Of a DNA stretch of 64,000 nt, positions 35,057 through 46,438 are shown in pieces (the stretch's first letter is position 1; every line of letters begins with the position of its first letter). The notes under the pieces were generated by a model. The model searched no databases. It was not told where the DNA came from and worked only from the letters and a program-made list of their open reading frames with translations. The DNA comes from Sipunculus nudus (taxonomy: Eukaryota; Annelida; Sipuncula; Golfingiida; Sipunculidae), in the NCBI GenBank assembly GCA_026874595.1, contig CM049316.1, forward strand, positions 33,053,339 to 33,117,338. The letters run 5' to 3'. Made by a program: the position numbers and the translations under genes.

Positions 35057-35121
35057 GTTTGTGTATGAACGGGTCTAGGAATGATCTATCCGTGAATACA
35101 CGAATACATTTTAATGGACTG
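35057..35121 (+). CDS. Candidate short internal exon, unrecognised product
   Basis: Acceptor CCCTTATTGATTTCAG ends at 35056; donor CTG|GTAAGTCT follows 35121. Only one of three frames is open: two bases of a split codon, then LCMNGSRNDLSVNTRIHFNG and L, ending in phase 0. Both splice sites are close to consensus. At 65 nt the peptide is too short to identify. Confidence 0.3.
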
Positions 35122-37299
35122 GTAAGTCTACTTGAGTTTTGACACAAGTCATACGGAGGAATACACTGTAACAGTCATCCATCCTATAACATCAGACATC
35201 AGCCGTTAATTTTAACAGCGTACGAGGGATTGAATCAGCACAAAAGAATACATTTGTTCTAACAAACCAAACTGTAAACCCATTTCTTTGGTAACAAACA
35301 TTTCCTGTGTCATCTACAAGTTGGCCATCGTCCAGGTTATCGTGCGAGACTGCCATGTTTGTATCCATGTAGTAAAATAAATCGACAAACATGCAATTGG
35401 ATTTTCCAAATATGCTGAGCTGCAAAGATAGGCGTGATCTACAGCGTACCTGTGGGACATGAGTTGGCGACAAAAATGACAAAAATATTTGCATCTTCAT
35501 CGAGTTTTACTGTGCAGGTCTCATCATCACAATTCGAAAGATTCTTATGTTAGATGGAAAAAATGACGCCAGGAATAATCCAGAAATCATAACCTGTCTT
35601 TAAGAAAAAAGAGCGAATCGCTGAGCCTCAACGGAGGCTTTACCATTTAGCCTTTGAAATACTAAACATTTGACTTGCAGCATATATTGAATCACTGAAA
35701 CCTGTAATCGCTCATGTACACAACCCAATGTAAGGTCCATAGCTCTCAGATATGCACGAAACAAGCGTCATTTCTCATTTTCGCATTGTGTTTAACTAGG
35801 ATTTTTATTATTATGCTGCATCTCGAAGTTCAAGATATATAACGTAAATGCGTCATGGAATATAGTCCGAGCCATTTCTCGACAGGTGAAGTTCAATGTT
35901 CACTCTCATTTTGTATAACACTCCAGTATACCACATTCATTATAATCAATATATCATCGACATTGGCAACCTATTTAATGGAAGGGTAAATAAGATAGGT
36001 AAACTAGAAAACACCGATTTATATGGGATATATAAGGGTTAACCAGTATTATGCAGTCCGAGTGACTGGAATTATTGGTATGACATAACTAAAGCATTTT
36101 TCCTTTTGACAGCAGACGACATTCAACGCAACGATATCTGGAGAACAGGTCACGTAATTACTGAAAATCGGTCTAATGTCGTCTTGACATATATTCGATT
36201 TCTGCCGTCTTAATTACCGTAAATAAACCTATTGTCCGCACGGTTTACTAACACGATGTTATCTATTACCATGAGGCCTTGTTAAACTGTTCAATAAGTC
36301 AGCATCCGACAGTCTACAACCCTAAAACGTTTTTCAAAGACTATCCCCTAGTCAACTGGCAAAAAAATCAAGACCCCCGTCTAAAACACATCCTGATGGC
36401 ATCCTGATACTGTCTCTTAAACCTTTCCTTTGAATAGGACGAACACCAGAAATCAATGTTGGTTAACGTTTTATGTAAGACCCTTGATATCTTATTACAG
36501 AACAGGTTCTGTGATATATGTATAAAGTTATTTCATTATCTAATATTCATCATGTCATAACGTCCTTTAACGCTTTATCTTTCCTGGATTAAAAGGACCG
36601 CAAGTCAGGGCCGCGTCCCATCAAAGAACAGACGCCATTTATTACACCACAAAAACGGGCTTCTTCAGGGTTTTCGGTGTCAGTATGTCATTGCCGGGTT
36701 TTTTGTGACTCTTTGGTATTTTAGTCTAGAGAAGCAAGGTCCAGGCTTTGAGCCAATAATAGCAGACGCTGAGACAATTAAAAGTGAAAGTTTCTCCATC
36801 ATGTGCGTTCGCTTTTCCCTTTAAACGTTTTTCTCATCACCAGAAATTACATTCGGGTCGTGTTGAATTGTAAAATTAGTGTTCTTACTTTTCGAAAACC
36901 CTGCGGCGTTTCCGATAAATTTGATCTAGGCTGCTTGTATAAAACACTTTAGCACGTTGGGGTTACATTTGCAAAGATTAATTCAGTTTCAAAGAAAATA
37001 CTCTTTGATTGGTTGGGCATACATTAGAGGTTAAGTACTTGGATTTCACACATACAGGAGCTTCCTTGATGTTCCTGGTTGATTTCATTAGTATATTTTT
37101 TAACCTGTCAAATTTAACCTGTCGCGAGTTACATCACTGGTTAAAAAATCCGTTTGTTGGGCATGATTTTTTGTTTTATTTATTTTGAATGTTTTATCTT
37201 GAAATTTTCTTTCAACAGTGAAGATAGAATTGGTATAGGAAATGGTTTATCGGCGGTTGTTTAAGTCGCCAAATTTTTTATTATATTCGAGGCTTATTG
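35122..37299. other. AT-rich spacer, nothing recognised
   Basis: A 102-residue minus-strand frame (35192-35500) has no splice or family support. The 37140-37300 section may be a diverged extension of the repeat that follows. Confidence 0.45.
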
Positions 37300-37668
37300 G
37301 GTTTGATCAGTTTATTTCATTATCAATATCTAGGTCAAATATTCTTTTCTGGATGCAGTTTCTTTAGTCCCCAATAGTGGGAAACCATCCAATACATTAT
37401 TTCATATTTCATTTTCCTTTTTCCTTCTGCCCGTTTTTACGCTAGATTTCAAATATGGCTGATTTGCAAATATTGACCTTTAGGCACAATATTATTCATA
37501 AGTGACATATATGCAATTGATATTTATTTTGACCGTGACCTTTTTTCCAAGGTCGTACACACCATAGCCGAATCCCTATTATCGCTCAGTTGCGGGCCTC
37601 AAGAGGCTATAAGTGATAGTTCGGCGATTTATCTAGTTAAGATTACTGTGTTGGCAGTTTTTTAGGTT

Positions 37669-37670
<2 letters not shown>
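37300..37670 (+). repeat. Dispersed copy of the 3' part of the 2-kb repeat
   Basis: Matches 23985-24290 and 21560-21800: CTTCTGCCCGT...ACGCTAG, CAAATATGGCTGATT, GGCACAATATTA, GACATATATGCA, GATATTTATTTT, AAGGTCGTACA and CATAGCCGA in the same order. It ends next to a (CT)n tract at 37672-37708, as copy 1 of the 2-kb unit begins next to one. Confidence 0.8.

Positions 37671-37671
<1 letters not shown>

Positions 37672-37708
<37 letters not shown>
37672..37708 (+). repeat. (CT)n microsatellite
   Basis: About 18 pure CT units. Confidence 0.98.
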
Positions 37709-37715
<7 letters not shown>

Positions 37716-38014
37716 TGTTATATTAAATTGTTAAACATGTGTTTTATCTTTTGCACTGGTATTGGGTTTAGCAGTTTTATTTATCATTTGTTTCCTTATA
37801 TATAATAGTGATCGATGAAATATGAAATGACTGTACATTACCGAACATTTCAATAGACAGGCACTTAATATTTAAAAAATAAACAAACAGCTGGGACTTT
37901 TTTTATAATTATGAATGTCCAGAGTCCCAGCACTATACCTACCTTTTACAAAACGTGTTTATTCTGTCCCTATAAATTATTTATAGAGACAAACATGGAA
38001 CTAGATACCTCGGT
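37709..38014. other. Spacer, nothing recognised
   Basis: AT-rich sequence without repeats or frames of note. It contains a short inverted pair, GCTGGGACTTT (37892) and AGTCCCAGC (37923-37931), about 40 bases apart. Confidence 0.5.
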
Positions 38015-38530
38015 GTAGCGATTTCAGATTACCATCACCCCGGTAACTAATTGCGGTAAGTTGACTCCTCGTAACCTAAAATTGATTTCAGATTGTCCCC
38101 CGGGGGTTACTTGAAACTGATTTAAGATTATAATATAGGATTTCAGATTACGCCCTTTAGACTTATTTTACTATGTTTATCATTTTTTTTTATAATTTTT
38201 TTTCTCAGTCCGTGAAATTAGGTTGATCATCGCATATCTTATGTTTCAATTTATAATGTGGTGAATTGGATGGGTCCATGTAAATACAACCGACAATATA
38301 AATATCATTTTCGACAATTTTCAAATCATCTAAACGTATCGTTCACGTGTTTTATTGAATTTACATATCATAAGTTAAAAGCATAATAATTTATCGTCTA
38401 GTTAAATCAGCGAGTGGGTAATCTGAACAATGGGATAATCTGAAATTAGGTTCAGGCTACCCGAGGGGGTAATCTCAAATCGATTTTAAATATCGGCTCG
38501 GGGGGGGGGGGGGGGGGGACTGAAACGGGG
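38015..38530 (+). mobile_element. Palindrome-rich foldback element, GATTTCAGATTACC family, copy 1
   Basis: The left arm (about 38018-38165) repeats TTTCAGATTAC several times and carries the perfect palindrome CCCCCGGGGG at 38097-38106. The right arm (about 38400-38500) carries the inverted form (GGTAATCTGAA repeated) and ends in G19 (38500-38518). The 230-bp core is AT-rich. A second copy, inverted as a whole, lies at 48093-48630 with matching core words (GATAAATTATTATGCTTTTAA). No coding capacity. Looks like a non-autonomous foldback or hAT-like element; superfamily unknown. Confidence 0.8.
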
Positions 38531-38996
38531 AGAGTTTGAATTCTTTACACCGACGCTTATAGGTCACGTGGTCCTATTTGTTAACATGACCTGGGGTCAC
38601 CAAGCCCTGAACCTGAAGGAGAGTAGTGAATGGTCTGGCTTTCTCTGGTTGGCTCTAGCCATCATGTGGTGGAGCATCAAAAACACCCCATTGTTTGATT
38701 TTTAAGTATGTTAAGCATAATTTCCAATAAAATTGACAGTATTGGTCAATTTTTTTTTTAATCTGTGGCCAATCAAAGAGGTGTTGTCCAAATGCTTGTT
38801 TGTGACTGCTTGGTGGGGTATTTTGGGCTTCACTGCATTCGTGCCAGGATGGTTAAAATATGAGCAACACAAGCCCCCTTTTTCTTGGTCTAGTTTGACT
38901 GAAGAAACAACAAATTCTCAGGTAAAAAAAAAGTTGAATATCAGAATTTATTTTGAAAATTATTTAAAAGAGGCCCAAACCTCAGGTGTTTTATAG
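38531..38996. other. Spacer, nothing recognised
   Basis: An 87-codon plus-strand frame (38733-38996) ends exactly where the next candidate exon begins; it has no other support. Confidence 0.4.
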
Positions 38997-39116
38997 ATGT
39001 TATATAGGGAAAATAAATACAGCCACGTGTCCTATAACCGACACTGCGGCAGCGTCCAGGTTACACTGGCGGTATCACAATCATACGACGGTTCCGGCAA
39101 GTCCAGTACCCATCAG
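38997..39116 (+). CDS. Candidate exon, weak acceptor, unrecognised product
   Basis: The 120-nt stretch is open in one frame (MLYRENKYSHVSYNRHCGSV...YDGSGKSSTHQ) with G/C-rich third positions from 39020 onward, unlike the surrounding DNA. It ends at CAG|GTAACA. The acceptor (GGTGTTTTATAG) is only moderate, and alternative AGs at 39007 and about 39022 are possible. Both ends would be phase 0 as drawn. Confidence 0.25.
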
Positions 39117-39689
39117 GTAACACTGATTGGTTGTCAAATCCGTGTATACCTGATCGTAATACATCATCTAGCTGATGGGACTTACATTTACATTTCGTTT
39201 TTTTCTGCGTTTTATTAGGATGATAGGGGCGGCCACAAAGGGGCGTCAGCCACAATCAATCATTCTCTCTTTGTCACCAAACCATGACAAGAAAATAGAG
39301 TGATTTTGGTTAACTGAGGCTGCGTCAACGCTTCAACTAAATAGAGGTATTGTATTTTACTTTGTGCCGTTCTGTAAATTATCGTTTTGCGTGTTAGGAT
39401 TATGGAATTGACATTTATGAGAACGAAAATACGCCTCGCAAATATTTATAGTGTGTCATATTTTTTTACAGGATCTATGAATGATCTATGCCTCTTTAAT
39501 TTCTTGTGTTGTGTAGGTGATATATATTCCTTGACACTTGTACATAATTTATATAGGAAATAAAGTTATTAAAGGAGAAAGTGTTATGCAGAGATGTCAA
39601 ATTAATGATAATTAACAAGATCTTAGCAAGAGACGGGCGGGAAGCCTCCCCCCGACGCCCGCAACTGGGCCATAATACGACCGTGGGAC
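39117..39689. other. Spacer, nothing recognised
   Basis: AT-rich. A short GC-rich patch around 39635-39665 (CCTCCCCCCGACGCCCGC) is not identified. Confidence 0.5.
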
Positions 39690-39815
39690 CTTGGTCTAGG
39701 TCTAATCTGGCTAATCAGGGGCTAATCTGTAACCTATGACTACTAATGTGCTAAAAGGTGATATTTTTAAAATCCGCCATTTTTATATCTAGCGCAAACA
39801 CAGACAGAAGGAAGG
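39690..39815 (-). repeat. Inverted, diverged copy of the 2-kb repeat's 3' part
   Basis: On the minus strand 39815-39780 reads CTTCTGTCTGTGTTTGCGCT then ATGGCGGATTTT, matching 24043-24080. The match then fades through CACCTTTTAGCACA and GTCATAGGTTACA. It is short but in the same order as the other copies. Confidence 0.6.
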
Positions 39816-39946
39816 AAAGAAAACAAGTAATCAATGGATTTACAGTCTGGTGGATCTAATAAAGGCCACCCACAAATATTGTTGAATAATAATGTAGACA
39901 TAAACTCATCAACCCCTTAACGTCCCCTTACAGGAGAAACTGGGTA

Positions 39947-39949
<3 letters not shown>

Positions 39950-39993
<44 letters not shown>

Positions 39994-40311
39994 TCGGGGT
40001 TGTTTACTTTGCACTGTAGCCAAATCTGTTAACAGTTAAATTAAATTATGAGGTAAAGAACATGAAATACGAATCAACAGCATCTTACATAGATAAATAA
40101 CGAGAGATAGAGACAGACAGAGACAGAGACCCAGAGAGAGACAGACAGAGAGACAGACCGACAGAGAACGAGAGGATGAGGCATCTTTACAATTAATGCG
40201 AGTACAAATTCATGATTGATAAAAACATTAACAAAATGACAACTGATCAATAAATCTTGAGTGTAACTAAGAGCTCATGTAATTCCAGTATGAATAATTA
40301 AAACAACGTCT

Positions 40312-40351
<40 letters not shown>

Positions 40352-40368
40352 AGGGAGAGAGAGAGAGA
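39950..40368 (+). repeat. Cluster of (GA)n microsatellites
   Basis: Pure (GA)n at 39950-39992, an imperfect GA/GACA purine tract at about 40092-40168, and (GA)n with a CCAGG interruption at 40316-40368. Ordinary AT-rich sequence lies between. Confidence 0.95.
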
Positions 40369-41017
40369 ATACATCAGTAATGTATCAATTTACCAAATAC
40401 ACTTAACTGTCAAATCATGCTCAAAAGTAATCTGCAGAAGCTGAAGAGGAAATATTTAAAAGAGCGGAGCTCCATTAATTTCAAGCTCTTCTCAGATAAA
40501 TAATAAACGCAGGAACCCTCGTTGTGATGTTATGACATACAGCATCCAGGGTGTTCTAGTTTATCACAGTAGTTGCTTTGAACTGTTAACCTCCATATTC
40601 CATCCAGAAGCTGCACCCCTTTTATTTCTTATAGTACAGCATGATTTGTATAGAAGGAATACAGAGAAATTACCGCTGGCAGTCTTCCCGCTTTAACCAT
40701 CCTAGGCAACCCGACCTAAGAACGCTTATCTGCCATCAGTTGCCGAAGCTTGAATTATTAGTATTAGTCTGTGTTTGTGCTTACATGTTTCGTCTGTATG
40801 TTTCTAAAAACAGTTTTACAATTTGCTTGGCGTGCAGGGATTCAAGATTGAAAGTAAGGCAGAGGCCTGTGTTTTTCTAAGTCTTTAAGCATTAACCTAG
40901 ATTATTTTATTTTACGCAAGTGAATCTAAAACCGTCTCTCTTTGTTCTGGGTCTTCATGTGTACATATGTGTGAACACGTGTGTAGGTACAGAATCAGAA
41001 AGACGACGTAATTTTTT
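40369..41017. other. Spacer upstream of LINE remnant, nothing recognised
   Basis: A 79-codon frame (40641-40880) has no splice or family support. Earlier parts of the LINE are not recognisable here. Confidence 0.45.
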
Positions 41018-41140
41018 TCAGTATCTGCGCCAAAAGTATGTAACGAGTTACTCCTAGAACTCCGCATGTGTGATAATTATAACGGTTTCAAAAGACAAGT
41101 GAAAATCTATCTGTTTCGGGCTGCATTTTTAAATTTATAG
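41018..41140 (+). mobile_element. LINE ORF2 extreme C-terminus remnant
   Basis: Translation from 41018 gives SVSAPKVCNELLLELRMC, then FKRQVKIYLFRAAFLNL and a stop at 41138-41140. The APKLWNxLPxxIR...F+..LKTYLF signature ends ORF2 in many CR1/L2-like LINEs of invertebrates and fish. The conserved Trp of APKLWN is Cys here. About 40 codons survive intact to the stop; everything upstream is lost. It is on the opposite strand from the remnant at 15852-16212. Confidence 0.88.
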
Positions 41141-42184
41141 TGTTGCTCTTTATAAACTTTGACTGTGCCTCTTTATAAATATTAGGCCAATTATTGTCGT
41201 GCAAAATACACGGATTTTCTTCTGCTTTGCTGCGCGGTCATCGGACCTAGAGCAACTACCCTGTACCATGGCAGCCATTTAGGGGATCCTATGATCAAAT
41301 CAGGCGAGAGCTATATGAAATATATATATAAATGCTCATACTAAGGCGACGCCGATTTTGGTTTGCTTGTCAAAGAATTGCCCGATGCCAATTTTGTCGT
41401 GCGACAGGGTAAAAATAGTATCTCATTTTAGGCCGATAAAACAACACGTTTTTTTTCTTCGACATAAACGGCGTCACGTGCACTCGATTTTGCCTGTCTT
41501 AAGAAATCTTAGACTAGCAATGTCCTTTTAATATTACACCAACTGCAGAAATTCAGTTGTAGCCCGACGAAAACATGCACATAAACCCGAAACAATTACG
41601 TCTCTCACCTACTAGGTGATTAATAAAAATATCCATGTATATTTTCGCATAATGAAACTTATAAACAAAAAAGTGTAAATCTGGGGGATTTTATGTGAAA
41701 AAAAAGATCCCCTTTTTGATATACACAGATATTAAGGATACTGCCCGCTTGAATGGACAAATTATAGATCTGCACCGGTTTTACATACTGAAGTCAATTT
41801 CTGGGTAAGCTTTGTATATGGTGCTTATGAAATCGTGAAATATGCCCTGTTCAGCAAACTTAATTTTCTTCCTAAGGTCCATTAGATACCGCGTGAGCTG
41901 TCTATCAACCGTCTGCAGCGGAAGCGTGTGTCAGTCAATTAACCCTTCCTTGTGTTATTTTCATGTTAACACGACTCAGTATCACACCGGTAAAGATGTG
42001 AACGTTCAGGTTCTTTAAAAGTCCAACCGACTGGCTGAACTCATACACACTTTGTTACGGAACCTAATATACACAGATCACGTATGCGTGATGAACACAA
42101 ATTTTGTAATGGAGATAAAAAAATCAGATTTTGTAACACTAGGCAGCGTGAAATGTCTAGGGGAATGAATAAAGAAGTCAGTAA
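41141..42184. other. AT-rich spacer, nothing recognised
   Basis: The first ~60 bases may be LINE 3' UTR (two CTTTATAAA words at about 41150 and 41170). Nothing else found. Confidence 0.45.
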
Positions 42185-42600
42185 TTTTTTTTTTTTGTTA
42201 ACAAATAACCATAATTTATTCTTAAAACAACCCTAACATTACAATACACTAAATCAATACAATTATACAGTAAAACAGCGGTATAACAACAAATCAATAC
42301 AATCACACAGTAAAATACACAAAGTGCACAGTACCTTGATACCACCACCGTCACAACGATAAGTTCTTTTAATGTATACTCGCGGAGAATGACAGTCCAG
42401 TGTAAAGCTCTTGTAACAATCCAGAAAGTAAACTGAACTCCAAATGCACAAAATCCAGGAGAAAGTCTGAAGAAAATCTATAATTGCCGCACTCGTCGGA
42501 TAAGGTCTCAGAAAATGACACACACGCTTCTGCGTCCGCTGGAAATCTTCCCTGCTGCTCTCTCTCGGCTCTAAAACACAGCCCTTTTATATACCTTCTC
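42185..42600 (-). other. TATA-to-poly(A) unit, retroposon, LTR or small transcript
   Basis: On the minus strand TATATAAAA (42593-42585) is followed about 370 bases later by AATAAA (42220-42215), and 18 bases after that by A12 (42196-42185). This is the spacing of a real cleavage/poly(A) site. Frames in between (about 98 and 86 codons, 42369-42665 and 42263-42523) are unrecognised. It could be the U3-R part of an LTR: TGTGACACC near 42831 and GTTAACA before the A-run would be TG...CA-like ends. However, I find no second LTR, target-site duplication, primer-binding site or polypurine tract. Confidence 0.45.
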
Positions 42601-44250
42601 ACCCCAAGGCGAGAATTTTCCACTTCTCGAACAGTCTTAATGATCTTACACAACACAGTAAACACGCGTTACAGGAATCATCTAGAAGAACATCGCTGTG
42701 AGTGTCTCTACATACCAGAGTCATCACGGGATCTCTGCCAGGCGTGGAAGCCCAAGGCTAGTATGACAACGAGAGTTCAACCAGTACGGATTAAACTGAG
42801 AATGTAAAAAACGGCCCGGCGAGGGTGTCACAACACGAGTTACGCCCGTGTCACACAAAAAAGAGCACCTGTAACAACTTACACTCCAAAAAGACGAATA
42901 AGACATGGATTAACCAAAAAAAAAATCAATATATTAGATAAAGAAATTACTTACATTCTCTGAAGAGGTGCTCCATATGTACAAACAATGATAATAAACA
43001 CATATATAAGCACAGAGTCTGTTAATCACACTAAACAGAGAAGTCCTCTGTTTACACAGTTCCTGATCACATGACTATTGCGCAGACGTGACACCCGTAC
43101 GTTGCACTGTTCATTTCACTGGGTGGCTCGCATTGTGTAGTCCTCCTTAGTCCTATAGATACAAGAAGCTCCTATAAACAACAGTTCACCGTTGGAGTAT
43201 ACTTGTTTGCCATTCGTGACACAGTTCACACAACACGCACAGACTATGCTTTCTTGGCATAGAATCAATGTCTTTCACAGCTGAAGCCTCCTGGAATCAT
43301 CCAATTCTAGGTGGCAGAATATGCTTCCACACAGTTATGCGTTTAAATAAGTCCTCGGTCTGTTCCTAGAGGCGCTCACAAGAGGTATAATCGCCACATT
43401 ACCAGTCCGTCGGCAAAAATGCGATACTCGCTCTGAAATCCGTTACAGGAAAATCACCGTGGCCTTTCTCAAACACCGACTATCTACTCTTATAGACATA
43501 ATATCTGAGCTGTCTCGACTAATACACCCAGAACCGCCCTTGGACTGCAGATATCGCCAGGCTTTACCTAACTGGTACGCTGGTCGGGCACTTCTCCCGA
43601 ATCTTGTCCAACTCACGACTTATAAATGACGCCACAGCTCCCGCTTGTCTCCTGGCCAATCACCACTCCCAATTCTGCCGACCGTCATTTACAGGATGAA
43701 CGTTAATATTGATACGCCTCAAGAGACAAATATCCTCGGAAAGCTTAACTAAACAGGTGCACTTCCTTTGAAATCTACAGCGAACACTCGTTACTATAGA
43801 GACCGCTAAACAGAGAGGGCTCTCTTACGGCTTTAAACTGTACTGAAATCAACATCAAACAGGACACGTGTGATTTCTAACTAAGGCTCTCACGCTAATA
43901 TCTGAACATATAAATGCACGATAATCTATCAAACCACTAATCAGTTTATACTCCCTACCAGAACATGCAATACAATAACTAAGTCTCAGTTCTCCGGTGA
44001 CAGTCGGCATTCTTACTTGACATATTGGACCTAACTTTTTTACACCATTCATCATGAAACCTGCACTTCAGTGGCCGTCAATTCTATCAACCAGTAACCA
44101 ACAATAGCCGCAAATCATAATGTGTATTAACGAAAATATAAATCCCATATCTGTCGTGACCGCCGCCCTGTCCTGCGCCTAGCTCGACTGACCTGTCAAT
44201 CACGTATCCCGTTTAAGGTAGGCATTATGTATTCAGATGCCCCACCGATA
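42601..44250 (-). other. GC-balanced block upstream of the TATA/poly(A) unit
   Basis: Composition is visibly less AT-rich than the flanks (notably 42530-42870 and 43380-43700). No long frame and no repeat match elsewhere in the window. It contains the promoter-like pair at 43619-43660. A weak donor-like AAT|GTAAGTAAT is at about 42945 on the minus strand. Possible 5' region of a gene or of a larger retroelement; undecided. Confidence 0.35.
43619..43660 (-). promoter_or_regulatory. CCAAT-box plus TATA-box-like core promoter
   Basis: On the minus strand ATTGG (43660-43656) lies about 30 bp upstream of TTTATAAG (43626-43619), within a locally GC-richer stretch. The expected start would fall near 43590. 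Motif spacing fits a pol II promoter, but such pairs also arise by chance. Confidence 0.3.
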
Positions 44251-45112
44251 TTCAGGTGATTTATAAATATGCTGCATCATAACAATATGTTTCGCACACG
44301 ATTGGTGCTGGTAGAATTTTAAGCACTCTGTTTTGGATAACGTTTGCTGTGGTTTAAGGAACGACGCCAGTGAGGAGTTGTCACACATGACAAAAAGTAT
44401 GTATCCTCATAAAAAAAAGATTTTAGGGTTTTTCACCTGACTTGTCCTGTCACTCCGAGAGCACGGTATGTAGATTCTCAGTGGGGCTGCATGGCAATTT
44501 AAATAAATTATCTTGTTTAACGTGTCTCTTGCTTGATAAAACAACAAATAACCTGGGTATAACCGGTTAATAAAAATATCTTCATTGAATCACCAGATAT
44601 AAGCAGTCAAGATGCGTTTTCTTACCAAATAATGGTATCCAGTTAACGTACTAGAGAGTCGACTTTTAAAATAAATTTGGTTTATAGAATATTTAAATAC
44701 TCAATATTAATGAAGATAACATCATAAAGATACATTTTTATAGAAAGTCGCCCCAAGTATGTAAAAAATATATAAATAAATTGCATATTTATAAAAATAA
44801 ATGTATCTCGTTTTATCTTATTTGCCTTTCATGATTATTCTTTCTGTCTCTCAGCGAAACCCTTATTGGTTGATAACTTCCCCGCTTTCTACACTTCATT
44901 TAATCCGTTTAGAGAGAAACTGTCCATAGGAGCAAAACAAAACTCACGTATCGGTTTTTTTTACTGAAATATCATTATTATCTTCAGCCAAACGCACGGT
45001 TATTTATATACAAGTTCTTTGGAGCACTTTGTTCAGAGAGAAAAAAAAAACAGACGATTTAGAATACACATGTCAGTTTGAGCAAAAGCCAAATGGATTG
45101 AGCAAAACATAC
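44251..45112. other. AT-rich spacer, nothing recognised
   Basis: Strongly AT-rich around 44640-44830. No frames or repeats of note. Confidence 0.5.
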
Positions 45113-45250
45113 TTGGACTCTTTTGAGGATTTCTGCTTCTAAGATCTATGGCTTTGTCATAGTGGTTGTTCATTTTCAAGACATTCACTGTTTTGCGTGC
45201 GAAAGTAATGGCGCCTTTTGGGAACAATTTGTTACCAGTGCCCGTTGGGA
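45113..45250 (-). CDS. Candidate internal exon, phase 1-1, unrecognised product
   Basis: Minus strand: acceptor TTTTGCGGTTTTATTTTTCAG precedes 45250 and donor CCAA|GTATGT follows 45113. The 138-nt exon is open in one frame. It starts with two bases and ends with one base of split codons (symmetric phase 1). It encodes PTGTGNKLFPKGAITFARKT, then VNVLKMNNHYDKAIDLRSRN and PQKSP. Composition is balanced and basic, quite protein-like. No family recognised. The candidate exon at 46439-46665 is on the other strand 1.2 kb away, so they cannot belong to one transcript. Confidence 0.38.
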
Positions 45251-46438
45251 CTGAAAAATAAAACCGCAAAAATATATACATAAACCATATTGCTCACTGA
45301 GGTATGGTTGTTTATGGGTGGAAATAAATAATTTAATGGCCTTAAAAATATAAAAAAAATAAACAAAAAAGCTCTTGAGAATAGCGCCTTAGTTTAAAAC
45401 AAAGTTTATAGAGTAGACTATAATGTCCACTTATTGTCCTACATTAGGTTGGTACCCAGCATCATTTCACCAGTAAACATACGATACAGTAAGTAAAAGA
45501 AATAATAATTTGGATTGTATGGTATTGTTGATAAATAAGTTGTTACATTATTAAAACTTAGATAAAACAAGGTTACTATCAGCATGCAATGATACATGCT
45601 CTGTTAACGTCACATTAGGTATTTGTTAATAGTTACAATGCACTGCGAGACCTAGATCTACTGTAACAGTATTCGCATGTGTTGTTCGAATTAACCTATT
45701 CTAGGAGCATCCGCACTGCGTGTATTGACCGCCTGCTTGTCCGTGTCAAGTTTGGTCAATATTGCGAGTTTTGTCCAAAAAAATGTTGACACAAGCTGGG
45801 AGAATCGACAGACCTTCCCCAATACTTATTGTCTGTCAGTGCCGGCAAGAGGTGGTATCCAATTTGGAAAATTCTATATTTTAATGATACATGTATAAAG
45901 ATTTTCGGAACCGTATAACTGATCTGGTCATTTACAAAAACAAAAATCAGGACAGGAGTGTATACGGCCTACATGGGCGATTATTGACTTTTCTAATTAT
46001 CGTGGGGATATCGAAGTTGTGACAATTATGTAGTAAGTATATTTCAGAAAGAAATACAAAATTTTAAGTGACATCAAGTAAGTGACCTTTCCTTGCGTTG
46101 AATTACTTGTTTTTAAACATTTCACCTGTTGTTATTCTTTTTTTTCTTGTTTTTCTAAAGTTTAAGGAAGTACAAGATCTTCGCAGTCCGATATTATAAT
46201 ATGATGTTCCGGAGAACAGGCTTTATTCATCAGATAGTGCTTAAGTGCTTTTTATTAAACAGATAGTACTTGAGTGCTTTTTAATCATCAGATTGTGTTG
46301 AATAGATTTAACGGGAGGCATTTGATGTATATTTGTATGTGTCCATGTATCATGTGCAGGTCTTTATATAAAAAATGAAAATTTGCACCGGACCATGGGA
46401 ACAGGTGGAGCAGGCTTTTTACCGACCTTTCTTCACAG
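45251..46438. other. Spacer, nothing recognised
   Basis: A short tandem pair occurs at about 46232-46277 (AGATAGTGCTTAAGTGC and AGATAGTACTTGAGTGC). No other features. Confidence 0.5.

Noticed and set aside
39950-40368. Regularly spaced purine arrays considered as CRISPR-like
   Set aside because: They are simple (GA)n microsatellites with no repeat-spacer structure, and the DNA is clearly eukaryotic.
42185-42840. Full LTR retrotransposon
   Set aside because: Only one LTR-like segment; no paired LTR, primer-binding site, polypurine tract, target duplication or gag-pol coding DNA. Kept only as a possibility in the feature note.
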